A stretch of DNA of 64,000 nucleotides from AP-15 sp963700195 (lineage in GTDB: Bacteria; Pseudomonadota; Alphaproteobacteria; ATCC43930; CGMCC-115725), in assembly GCA_963700195.1 (NCBI GenBank), contig CAVOWQ010000003.1, forward strand, positions 379,221-443,220, given 5' to 3'. Shown here piece by piece: positions 27,685 to 35,886 of this stretch. The position numbers and the translations under genes were made by a program. The notes beneath the pieces were generated by a model that had not been told where the DNA came from, ran no database searches, and was given only the letters and a program-made list of their open reading frames with translations. Position 1 is the first letter of the stretch; each line of letters starts with the position of its first letter.

Positions 27685-29181
27685 TCAACCCGCGTTGCGA
27701 ACCCAGCCGTAACGCAGGTTGCTGCGTCCCGGACCGTTCTTGACATAATCGGCCTTGATCTCGGCAAAGCGGTCAGGCCGGGTGAGCTCGGCGTGCTTGT
27801 CGAAATTGTAGAGCCGCACCGCGTTCTCGGCGAAGACCCCGCTCTTGATCGGGCCATCGGCCGGTCCCAGCGGCCTGAAGCCGTAGCGCTTCTGCATCTC
27901 TTCCGGGATCTCGAGACGGCGCAACCCCTCGATCTGCCATTGCGGCGCACCGGTCCACACCGCATCGGTGCCCCACAAGACATGGTCGGCGCCGAGCCCC
28001 TTGACGAGCATGCCCATCAGCGCTGCGGCGAGGCGGGGCTCGGCGACAGCGGTCCAGGCGAAGAGCTGTCCCAAATCGCCGTAGACATTGGTGACGCCGT
28101 ACTTCTCGGGGATCTCGGCGAGGTCGCTGGTCCACGAGCTGCGGCCGGTCCGGTCGAACTCCGCCATGCCCTCGGCCGGGGTGGCGCCGATCCACCGATA
28201 GCCCGAATGGTAGATCAGGAAATTGAGCTGCGGCCAGTCCTTGGCGGCTTTGCCGACATCGCTGACATCGGCATAGGGCCGCAGCCGCGGGAATTTCTCC
28301 TCGACGGCGGGCGCGAACAGCCCCTTGTGGATGCAGACGTTCTTGATGCCCGATTTCACTGCCTTCTCGTAGAAGGGGTACATCAGCTTCTCGTCGTCGA
28401 GATGGTAGGGATAGTTGGCGAGCTCTTTGTGGGTGTTGTCGCCGACCGTGTAGCCCTTCCAGGAATCGGGTTTGTAGACCTCGATCGCCTTGTCGACCTG
28501 GTCGAGCCAGCCGGGCCAGCCCGGAGTAATCGTGAAATGCGCCATCATCCGACGCGAGCCGGCCTCCTTGTTGACCTGCTCGCGGGTCTTGAACACCTGC
28601 TCCTGCGGGATGAACCAGTCCTCGGGAACCTCGGAGGGCGAATTCGACAGCAGCGCCACCTTCGTGTCGCTGTCCATGTAAATTTCTTTGATGTAGTTGG
28701 AGTATTTTAGATCCTCGATCGTCTGTTCCTTGTCGCCGATCTCCTTGTTCCACCCGGCCTTACCGACCGCCTCGCGCGCCTTGATAAAGCCCATCAGCCG
28801 CGTGTCGTCGCGCAGGAAATGGGTGTGACCGTCGATGATGAACTGCTTCGACAGGGCGTCAGCACGTTCGGCCGCCATGTCCGGCGTCGCCGCCTCCGCC
28901 TCGCTGACCTCGAAGAGCCGCCCGAAAACCTGGTTCATTACGAGGAACGAGGCCGCCATGCCGGAGGCGGTCTGAAAGAACCGCCGGCGCGACAGGCCTT
29001 GGCGCTGGGCGAGCTGGTCGCTCAGTTCCTTCAGCCGCACTTCGACCTCGCGCTGCTTCCCGGTTTGCGGCACCGGCATGTATTCGTCGCTCGACACGAT
29101 CTGCGTCGGCACCGGCGACGGAAACGAGGATGTTTCGGCCGGTTGTAGCTCTTTCAACTGTTCGTCAGTCAGAAATTTCAT
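27685..29181 (-). CDS. Tat-exported amidohydrolase (amidohydrolase_2 family)
   Basis: 498 aa. A twin-arginine signal SRRRFFQTASGMAASFLVMN lies unusually deep, after about 63 residues of charged, Gln/Glu-rich sequence. The hydrolase domain follows with IDGHTHFLRDD (HxH), HFTITPGW, NVCIHKGLF, FLIYHSGYRW and LWGTDAVWTG (late Asp), matching ACMSD/LigW-type metal-dependent decarboxylases and hydrolases. ATG 29181 is preceded by GGAGGGG. Coupled with HiPIP downstream, it seems destined for the periplasm. Confidence 0.8.
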   Translation of the reverse strand: MKFLTDEQLKELQPAETSSFPSPVPTQIVSSDEYMPVPQTGKQREVEVRLKELSDQLAQRQGLSRRRFFQTASGMAASFLVMNQVFGRLFEVSEAEAATPDMAAERADALSKQFIIDGHTHFLRDDTRLMGFIKAREAVGKAGWNKEIGDKEQTIEDLKYSNYIKEIYMDSDTKVALLSNSPSEVPEDWFIPQEQVFKTREQVNKEAGSRRMMAHFTITPGWPGWLDQVDKAIEVYKPDSWKGYTVGDNTHKELANYPYHLDDEKLMYPFYEKAVKSGIKNVCIHKGLFAPAVEEKFPRLRPYADVSDVGKAAKDWPQLNFLIYHSGYRWIGATPAEGMAEFDRTGRSSWTSDLAEIPEKYGVTNVYGDLGQLFAWTAVAEPRLAAALMGMLVKGLGADHVLWGTDAVWTGAPQWQIEGLRRLEIPEEMQKRYGFRPLGPADGPIKSGVFAENAVRLYNFDKHAELTRPDRFAEIKADYVKNGPGRSNLRYGWVRNAG

Positions 29182-29223
29182 GCGCCCCTCCGTAGCTTAA
29201 GGATGCCGCCGCTAACTCATCTC

Positions 29224-29275
29224 CCCCGGGAAGGCCGGGGTCCATTTCGGCTATGGATCCCGACCTTCCTCGGGG
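29224..29275. repeat. REP-like hairpin
   Basis: Imperfect inverted repeat (left arm beginning CCCCGGGAAGGCCGGGG, right arm ending CGACCTTCCTCGGGG) with a short TTCGGCT loop. The core resembles the palindromes at 6901 and 7256. It lies between two minus-strand amidohydrolase genes and may be a non-autonomous member of the same family. Confidence 0.6.
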
Positions 29276-29304
29276 AGGCGAGATGGGGCGTCGCGATCAT
29301 CATT

Positions 29305-30414
29305 CTAGCGCGATGCAGCCGGGATTTCGAGGTTGAGCAGCCGTGCGGCATTGTGGCCGAGGATCGCGCGGCGCTCGACATCGTCGAGCCCCGGCGTGCC
29401 TTCGATCATGCCAATCGGATCGACCTCGCCCATATCGGCGGGATAGTCGGTGCCCATCAGTATGTGGTCGGCGCCGTATTCTTCGACGAGATATTCAAGC
29501 TGATGGTGGGTGTAGACGAGCGCGTCAAAATAGACCCGTTTCAGGTAGGTGGTCGGCATCCGGTGGATGCGCTCGCAGCAATCCGGACGGGCCGAGGCGG
29601 CGTGGTCGATGCGCCCCGGATAGGCCGGTAAAAGCCCTCCGCCATGGGCGACAACCAGCTTTAGGTTCGGGTAGTCGGCGAGCACACCGCCAAAGATCAG
29701 ATAATGCAGGGCGACAGTCGAATCGAGCGGGTTGCCGATCACATTGTTGAAGTAATGGTCCGCCAGACGCCGCGCTTCGGTAAATCCGTCCGGATGCATG
29801 AAAACGACGAGGCCCAATTCCTCGCAGCGCGCGAAGATCTTGCGAAAGCGTTCCTCCGACAAGTCGTCGCCGGCGACATGGGTCATGATCTCAATGCCGC
29901 GGAACCCCAACGATTTGTGCAATCGGTCGAGCTCGCGGATCGCCAGCTCAGGCGCCTGGAACGGGACCGTGCCGAGACCGACGAAGCGGTCCGGGTAGCG
30001 GCCGCAAATATCGGCGATAAAATCATTGACGGCGCGCGACGCCTCGAGGCCGAGATCAGGGTCTGCACCGTAATAGGTCTGGCGGGGCGCCGGTGAGATC
30101 GCCTGGATGTCGATCCCCATCCGGTCCATGTCCCCGATCCGCTTCTCGGGCGAAGAGCCTTGAGCCGCAGTCCTCACGCCGTTCTGCCGATTGACCTCGC
30201 GGCTGCGCGCGTCGGCCGAAGTCTCGAGAAACCAGCGCGAGACTTGCGCGTTACCTTCGACCATCGCAGCCGCCTTCTCGCAGCGGACATGGCAGTGGAT
30301 GTCGATCGCGAACCATTTGCCACGGGCGTGGGCGGGGCCCGGAAATCGGCCGGCCAGCGGCTCGGTTCCTGGCGGCAGGCATTTGAAGAGAATGTCCTCT
30401 CCCGGGCGGCTCAT
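29305..30414 (-). CDS. Amidohydrolase_2 (ACMSD/LigJ-type) protein, copy 2
   Basis: 369 aa. Metal-binding HxH in FAIDIHCHVRCEK, conserved NDFIADICGRYPDRFVGLG, GFRGIEIMTHV, FMHPDGF, VVAHGGGLLP (His) and MGTDYPADMGEVDP (late Asp). This is the superfamily of aminocarboxymuconate-semialdehyde decarboxylase and 4-oxalomesaconate hydratase. ATG 30414 overlaps the upstream paralogue's stop (ATGA) and follows GAGGAGG. Much longer upstream reading is in the neighbouring gene. It is clearly homologous along its whole length to the next gene. Confidence 0.85.
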   Translation of the reverse strand: MSRPGEDILFKCLPPGTEPLAGRFPGPAHARGKWFAIDIHCHVRCEKAAAMVEGNAQVSRWFLETSADARSREVNRQNGVRTAAQGSSPEKRIGDMDRMGIDIQAISPAPRQTYYGADPDLGLEASRAVNDFIADICGRYPDRFVGLGTVPFQAPELAIRELDRLHKSLGFRGIEIMTHVAGDDLSEERFRKIFARCEELGLVVFMHPDGFTEARRLADHYFNNVIGNPLDSTVALHYLIFGGVLADYPNLKLVVAHGGGLLPAYPGRIDHAASARPDCCERIHRMPTTYLKRVYFDALVYTHHQLEYLVEEYGADHILMGTDYPADMGEVDPIGMIEGTPGLDDVERRAILGHNAARLLNLEIPAASR

Positions 30415-31496
30415 TCCGGCCTCCTCGAGATTTCGATGTTCAACAGCCGCGCAGCATTGCCGCCGAGGATCGCGCGGCGCTCGTTGTCGTCGAGCCCGCG
30501 GGCGCCCTCGATAAAGCCGACCGGGTCGACCTCGCCCATATCGGCAGGGTAATCGGTGCCCATCAAGATGTGATCGGCGCCGTATTGCTCGACCAGATAT
30601 TCGAGCTGATGGTGCGTATAGACGATCGTGTCGAAATAGAGCCGCTTCAGATAGGTCGTCGGCATCCGGTTTATGTTTTCGCAGCAATCGGGGCGCGCCG
30701 CCGCGGCATGGTCGATGCGGCCGGAATAGGCGGGCAGGTAACCGCCGCCATGGGCAGCGACCAGCTTGAGGTTCGGGTGGTCGTGCAGGACGCCGCCGAA
30801 GATCAAGTGGTGCAGAGCTACCGTGGTGTCGAGCGGGTTGCCGATCACGTTCACGAGGTAGTGGTCGGCGAAACGCCGCGCCTCGGGGAAGCCGGTCGGG
30901 TGCATGAAAATCAGGAGGCCGAGCTCTTCGACGCGAGCGAACACTTTGCGGAACCGCTCGGCCGAGAAATCCTCTCCCGCGACGTTCGTCGCGATTTCGA
31001 TACCCCGAAAGCCGAGCGATTTGTGGAGGCGGTCGAGCTCCGCTAACGCCAGTTCGGGAGCCTGAAACGGCACCGTGCCGAGCGGGACGAAGCGGTCCGG
31101 ATGACGACCGGCAATCTCGGCGAGATTATCGTTCACAACGCGCGCCGTCGCGATACCGAGATCGGGCTCGGCGCCGTAATAGGTCTGGTTAGGCGAGGGC
31201 GAGATCGCCTGAATGTCGATCCCCATCCGGTCCATGTCGGCGAGCCGATTTTCGACCGAGGTGAACTGGATACGGTTGCGCTCCGCCTGCTCGCGGTTGA
31301 CTTGCCGTGTGCGCTGGTTGGCATATTCCTCGCGCGGATGGCGTGTCGCGGCGGTGTGGCCCGCCACCATCTCCGCGGCTTTCGGGGTCAGCACATGGCA
31401 GTGGATGTCGACTGTGAACCACTTCCCGCGGGCATGCGCAGGCCCCGGAAAACGCCCCGGGATTGCCGCGCCCGGCGGCAGACATTTGAACAGCAT
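30411..31496 (-). CDS. Amidohydrolase_2 (ACMSD/LigJ-type) protein, copy 1
   Basis: 361 aa, tandem paralogue of the downstream gene: FTVDIHCHVLTPK, SPSPNQTYYGAEPDLG, GFRGIEIATNVAGEDF, FMHPTGFPEARR, LVAAHGGGYLP and MGTDYPADMGEVDPV. ATG 31496 is preceded by AAGGGAG. The two copies are translationally coupled, so they may form a hetero-oligomer or act on successive intermediates. With the LigB-like dioxygenase nearby, a decarboxylase or hydratase step of ring-fission product degradation is plausible. Confidence 0.85.
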   Translation of the reverse strand: MLFKCLPPGAAIPGRFPGPAHARGKWFTVDIHCHVLTPKAAEMVAGHTAATRHPREEYANQRTRQVNREQAERNRIQFTSVENRLADMDRMGIDIQAISPSPNQTYYGAEPDLGIATARVVNDNLAEIAGRHPDRFVPLGTVPFQAPELALAELDRLHKSLGFRGIEIATNVAGEDFSAERFRKVFARVEELGLLIFMHPTGFPEARRFADHYLVNVIGNPLDTTVALHHLIFGGVLHDHPNLKLVAAHGGGYLPAYSGRIDHAAAARPDCCENINRMPTTYLKRLYFDTIVYTHHQLEYLVEQYGADHILMGTDYPADMGEVDPVGFIEGARGLDDNERRAILGGNAARLLNIEISRRPE

Positions 31497-31940
31497 CTCG
31501 GGTTTCTCCCTTCGGTTTGAGCATTTTAGGCTGTTTCTCGCGAGGCTGCGAGGCAAGAGGCGGGGTACCGCCGAGAGCGCCGCGGATACCGTTGCTAATG
31601 GCAAAAATAACAGCCAGAAGCCCGGCCCTCACCGCAGAAATCCTCAGCGTTCGGCGCGAGCAGTGGCGCTAATTTCGCTGTTATCGCTGGCTGATCCTGG
31701 CTGTTATTTAGCTGTTTTGGAAGGCCTATCGCTTCGCTACTGAAGATTTCCATGGGCCACCGGGGTGGCTGTCCAGCGAAGATGCCACCGTCTCATGCCA
31801 TTGCGGCAATTTTTGGAGCTGGCGGGGGGTGGCAGCATGCAATGAGCGGTCCCGGCGCGGCGAGCGATCCGTGTCGCGTAGTTCCACCGATTGGGATATC
31901 CTGGGCTTCGTCCCGCGGAGCCACGGGAGAGAGGCGCATT
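31497..31940. other. 444-base divergent intergenic region with repeated GCTGTTAT motif
   Basis: Separates the amidohydrolase operon from the divergently transcribed FAD oxidase and must hold both promoters. GCTGTTAT occurs at 31678-31685 and 31701-31708, 23 bases apart, with an inverted copy (ATAACAGC) at 31607-31614 and a half-like GCTGTTTT just after. This is a candidate operator for one regulator. No credible gene is seen. Confidence 0.4.
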
Positions 31941-33359
31941 ATGACCGATCAGCAGGTGGTCAAAATTCGGGGTGGCGACCTGGTTAACTCCGTTCTTCAG
32001 GAATCCGCCATCCACGATTTCGAAACGTCGCTGCAAGGTGCGCTGCGCCGCCCTGGCGAGACCGGCTACGACGATGCTCGCCAGATCTGGAACGGCATGA
32101 TCGACAGGCGGCCGGCATTGATCGCATGCTGTCATGGGATTGCCGACGTCATCAATTCCGTCAACTTCGCACGCACACACGAGCTTTTGGTGGCGGTGCG
32201 CGGCGGCGGCCACAATGTCGCCGGTAGCGCGGTCTGCGACGGCGGCCTAATGATCGACCTGTCCGGGATGAAAAGCATAAGGGTTGATCCCGAGCGCCGC
32301 ACGGCGCGCGCCGAACCTGGTGTCACGTGGGCGGAGTTCGACCGTGAAACCCAGACCTTTGGCCTCGCCACGACGGGCGGCCAGATTTCAACGACCGGCG
32401 TAGCCGGGCTGACGCTCGGGGGCGGCTGGGGTCATTTGGCTCGCCGGTACGGATTGGCCTGCGATAACCTGATCTCGGCTGATCTCGTGACCGCGGACGG
32501 CAGTTTCCTCACAGTCAGCACGACGCAGCACCCGGACCTGTTTTGGGGTCTGAGGGGCGGTGGCGGGAATTTCGGCGTCATTACTTCGCTCGAGTATCGG
32601 CTTCATCCCGTCGGCGCTGTGATGGGCGGCATAGTGGCTTATCCACTGGCGAAGGCGAGGGAGGTGCTCCGCCTCTTCCGCGAGTTCACCGCCGAGGCTC
32701 CCGACGAACTGGCCTCCGATATTGTCCTCATTACAATGCCCGATGGGACTCCGGTGGTTGGGCTGGTCGTCTGCTACACCGGGCCGAGCGAGGACGGCGA
32801 GCGCCTCGTGAAACCCCTCAGAACATTCGGCTCGCTGCTGATGGATGGGCTCGGCCCAATGCCCTACACGACGGCTCAAAAGCTGGTCGACGACTTTTAT
32901 CCGAAGGGGCTCCAGAACTACTGGAAGTCGAGCTTCCTTGAGGAGATCGGTGACGAGGCCATTGACACGGTGGTCCGCTATTGTGCGAACCGGCCATCCC
33001 CAATATGTCACGGCCTGATAGAACATCAGTTGGGCGGGGCGGTGAGCCGCGTCGACCGCGAGGAGACGGCGTTCAATCACCGGGACGTGCAGTACAGTTT
33101 CATGAGCATTGGTCAATGCAGCGACCCGGCGGAGGCCGAGAGCTGCATCCGCTGGGCGCGCGAATTCTGGGAAGCCATGCAGCCATACTCGACCGGCGGC
33201 GTCTACGTAAATTACCTCGGTCGGGAGGCGGACGAAGGGATCGAACGGATCAAGGCCGCCTACGGTCCGGAAAAGTACCAAAGGCTCCAAGCGCTGAAGA
33301 ATAAATACGACCCCACCAACTTATTCCGGCTCAACCAGAACATCAGGCCGGTAGCATAA
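31941..33359 (+). CDS. FAD-binding oxidoreductase, berberine-bridge-enzyme (BBE) type
   Basis: 472 aa. VAVRGGGHNVAGSAVCDGG is the PP-loop carrying the His that usually binds FAD covalently. The second site GGQISTTGVAGLTLGGGWGH has no Cys at the position that makes some homologues bicovalent. The BBE C-terminal motif is NKYDPTNLFRLNQNI. These enzymes oxidise sugars, alcohols or alkaloid-like amines. No signal peptide is seen. ATG 31941 is supported by GAGAGGCGC upstream. Confidence 0.85.
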   Translation: MTDQQVVKIRGGDLVNSVLQESAIHDFETSLQGALRRPGETGYDDARQIWNGMIDRRPALIACCHGIADVINSVNFARTHELLVAVRGGGHNVAGSAVCDGGLMIDLSGMKSIRVDPERRTARAEPGVTWAEFDRETQTFGLATTGGQISTTGVAGLTLGGGWGHLARRYGLACDNLISADLVTADGSFLTVSTTQHPDLFWGLRGGGGNFGVITSLEYRLHPVGAVMGGIVAYPLAKAREVLRLFREFTAEAPDELASDIVLITMPDGTPVVGLVVCYTGPSEDGERLVKPLRTFGSLLMDGLGPMPYTTAQKLVDDFYPKGLQNYWKSSFLEEIGDEAIDTVVRYCANRPSPICHGLIEHQLGGAVSRVDREETAFNHRDVQYSFMSIGQCSDPAEAESCIRWAREFWEAMQPYSTGGVYVNYLGREADEGIERIKAAYGPEKYQRLQALKNKYDPTNLFRLNQNIRPVA

Positions 33360-33489
33360 GCATCCGGTTCAAACCGCAGTTTTGGAGCGCTCGCCAAAAA
33401 TTCCCGCTTCCGCAGTGCGCAGGGCTGTCCAGGGAATCGGACTCGGTTGTAGAACGTCCATGTCGCTCAATTGTAACTGGTCACAAAAA

Positions 33490-33560
33490 GCCCCTCTCCG
33501 CCCTTTAGGGGGGGAGAGGGAGGGGCCCGCGCAGCGGGAGGGTGAGGTGGGCGGCGCCGC
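33490..33560. repeat. Dispersed palindromic repeat, inverted copy of 1387-1461
   Basis: In inverted orientation this closely matches the element inside the aap operon. Shared landmarks in order are GCCCCTCTCCGCCCTT, AGAGGGAGGGGCCC, and GGGAGGGTGAGGTGGGCGGC; the middle loop differs. It lies between the FAD oxidase and the lactonase-like gene and occupies most of the 281-base gap. Confidence 0.75.
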
Positions 33561-33640
33561 AAACTGTGTCATCGCGCATCGCGAGGAAGGGTTCGGGTGG
33601 GGGCAAAGCGCGGCGCATCCCAGCCGGAGGAGGGTGAGTG

Positions 33641-34404
33641 ATGCGAATCAGGGTCTTCGCGATGACCTGCGGCCATCTTACCGGCGATTTCGGCCGCCTT
33701 ATGGAAGGCGGCGAGGGCTGGATAAGGTTGCCCGTCCCTGCCTATCTGATCGAGCATCCCAAGGCTTCGCTCTGTTCGACAGCGGCATGCACCCCGACTG
33801 CCAAAACGATCCGGCGGTGCGGGTCGGCGCGCGCATCGCGGGACTGTTCGAGTTCGACTATCGCCCTGGCGAAGAGATCAGCGCGCGCCTGATGGCGATC
33901 AGCTGCGACCCGGCAAAGATCGACCTCCTGATCAACTCGCATTTCCATTTCGACCATGTCGGCGGCAATGGTCTCGTCCCCAACGCGACGATGCTGGTAC
34001 AGCGCAGCGAATGGGAAGCTGCCATGGAGCCCGATATCGCCGTGCCGCACGGCTTCAACCGGCGCGACTTCGATCTAGGCCACAAGCGCCTTTTGATCGA
34101 AGGCGAGCACGACGTGTTCGGCGACGGAACGGTCGTCTGCCTGCCGACGCACGGCCACACGCCCGGGCATCAGTCGCTGAGAGTAAGGCTCGACAGCGGC
34201 GGAATCGTGCTGGCCGCCGATGCCTGCTATTTCTGTCGCACTCTCCGCGAACGACGCCTGCCCCGGGTGGTATACGACCGCGAGGCCATGGTGGCTTCGC
34301 TCGACCGGCTCGCCGCGCTCGAGGCGGGCGGTGCCCGCATTTTCTTCGGGCACGACCCCGAGTTCTGGCAAACCGTGCCGCAGGCCCCGGCTCCCATCCG
34401 CTGA
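33641..34404 (+). CDS. MBL-fold hydrolase, N-acyl-homoserine-lactonase-like (one frameshift)
   Basis: About 254 aa after repair. The start reads MRIRVFAMTCGHLTGDFGRL, as in AiiA-type lactonases. Metal ligands: NSHFHFDHVGG (HxHxDH), THGHTPGHQS, LAADACYF and FFGHDPEFW. The frame breaks near 33763, where one G appears missing (HPKGFALFDSG after repair). RBS GGAGGAGGG precedes ATG 33641. It may quench acyl-homoserine-lactone signals or open another lactone. Confidence 0.8.
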
Positions 34405-34512
34405 ACGCCACCTGACCGCTTTACCGTGCACTCGGGGCGGTTTGACACGGCTCTCGGCCAAGACTAGCGTTCGGCCGGCGCAGTGCTGCGACAGCGAATT
34501 AGGAGGACGACG

Positions 34513-35304
34513 ATGATCGTCGAACAGATTTGGACCGCGAATTCCGGCCGCAATTTCAACTACCTGATCGCCTGCGCCGAGACCGGCGAGGCGTTGGCGG
34601 TCGATCCGCTGGACCACGCGAAGTGCCTCGCCGCCGCCAAGGCGAAGGGCTGGAACGTTACCCAGATCCTAAATACTCACGAGCACCGTGACCACACTGG
34701 CGGCAACCAGCAGGTAATCGCTGCGACTAAAGCCCCGGTATTGGCGCATGCCAATGCCAAGGACAAGATCCCGGAGATGAGCCGCGGATTGCGCGCCGGC
34801 GACGTGATCAAAGTCGGCAAGACCGTCGAGCTCGAATGCCTGGACACGCCGGGTCACACGATGAGCCATATCTGTGTGCGGTCGCACACCGACGCGCCGG
34901 CATTGTTTTGCGGCGACACGTTGTTCAATGCCGGTGCCGGCAACTGCCACAATGGCGGTCATCCGAACGAGCTCTACAACAGCTTTGTCGGCCAGCTCGC
35001 CAAATTGCCGGAAGACACGCTGATCTACCCGGGGCACGACTATATCGCGCGCAACCTCGCCTTCACATTGGACCGCGAGCCGGACAATGCCAAGGCCAAG
35101 TCGATGCTGCCGGCAATGGAAAAACAGGATCCGGGGAAGGCGCTGGTCACTACTCTGGCACTGGAGCGGGAGATCAACACCTTCTTCCGGTTGACCAGCC
35201 CGTCGGTGATCAGGCGGCTGCGCGAAGCCTTTCCCGATCTGCCCGACAATCCGGACCCGAAGACGGTGTTCCTCAGATTGCGCGAGCTCAGGAACAAGTG
35301 GTGA
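34513..35304 (+). CDS. gloB: Hydroxyacylglutathione hydrolase (glyoxalase II)
   Basis: 263 aa, near the typical 255. Binuclear metal motif NTHEHRDHTGGNQ, further ligands in DTPGHTMSHIC and ALFCGDTLF (bridging Asp) and IYPGHDYIARNL. The C-terminal half holds the glutathione-binding helices. It hydrolyses S-D-lactoylglutathione in methylglyoxal detoxification. AGGAGG precedes ATG 34513. Next to another MBL-fold protein, but they are not close relatives. Confidence 0.87.
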   Translation: MIVEQIWTANSGRNFNYLIACAETGEALAVDPLDHAKCLAAAKAKGWNVTQILNTHEHRDHTGGNQQVIAATKAPVLAHANAKDKIPEMSRGLRAGDVIKVGKTVELECLDTPGHTMSHICVRSHTDAPALFCGDTLFNAGAGNCHNGGHPNELYNSFVGQLAKLPEDTLIYPGHDYIARNLAFTLDREPDNAKAKSMLPAMEKQDPGKALVTTLALEREINTFFRLTSPSVIRRLREAFPDLPDNPDPKTVFLRLRELRNKW

Positions 35305-35326
35305 GCCGCATCCACCCGTAAATGCG

Positions 35327-35356
35327 ATGCCCGGCCTCCTGGTGGAGGCCGGGCAT
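35327..35356. terminator. Perfect hairpin between convergent genes
   Basis: Thirteen-base perfect stem (ATGCCCGGCCTCC / GGAGGCCGGGCAT) with a TGGT loop, placed between the convergent gloB and the Tyr-rich protein gene. Suitable as a bidirectional transcription end, though no long T-run follows. Confidence 0.75.
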
Positions 35357-35385
35357 GTCGTCCCTGCCGCGGTATTTGCGGTGTT

Positions 35386-35712
35386 CTATCGGTAGTAAGG
35401 CGACCAGCCGTAATAGGGCTGCGAAGCGTCGTAATAGGTCGGCGCTGGGGCGTAATAGCCCTGGTAGGGTTGCGGCGGGTAGTCATAGGCTGGGGCATAG
35501 CCATAGCCATAGGCCGGCTGGGCCGAGTTGGCGATCGCCGCACCGGCGATCACGCCGCCGAGGATGCCCAGTCCGATCGCCGCTCCGGCGCCGTTGCCTC
35601 CGGCATATGCCGATGTCGGCGCCGTCAAAGAGAGGGCGGCGATTGCGCCGGCCAGCGCCACGCCTTTTCCGATCTGCCCAAAGCGGCTGGAAACTATCTG
35701 GTTTGTCCTCAT
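35386..35712 (-). CDS. Small exported protein with glycine zipper and Tyr/Pro-rich tail
   Basis: 108 aa. A signal peptide ends near TAPTSAYAGG. It is followed by a Gly/Ala-rich segment (GAGAAIGLGILGGVIAGAAI), possibly a membrane-inserting glycine zipper, and a tail with repeated YGY, YAPAY and QPYYGW units. The pattern is common in small envelope proteins of Alphaproteobacteria, but the function is unknown. ATG 35712 follows GGAGAGG. Confidence 0.72.
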   Translation of the reverse strand: MRTNQIVSSRFGQIGKGVALAGAIAALSLTAPTSAYAGGNGAGAAIGLGILGGVIAGAAIANSAQPAYGYGYAPAYDYPPQPYQGYYAPAPTYYDASQPYYGWSPYYR

Positions 35713-35886
35713 GGCCCTCTCCGTCTTCTGCAATTTCAAGTTCGATAGACTGGATATTGGATCGCGCAGACGGATCACCACGCCGGAGAGTCCGCTGCCA
35801 GGCTTCCCCATATTTCCGTTATGTTCTCGATTGTGAATGGGCTCGGGATTTGGGATCGTCGACGGCCATCAGGGAGGAGCGCTGAG

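Noticed and set aside
30411..31604. Start of the first tandem amidohydrolase at 31604
   Set aside because: The ATG at 31496 has a good ribosome site and the extra 36 residues are not like the paralogue.
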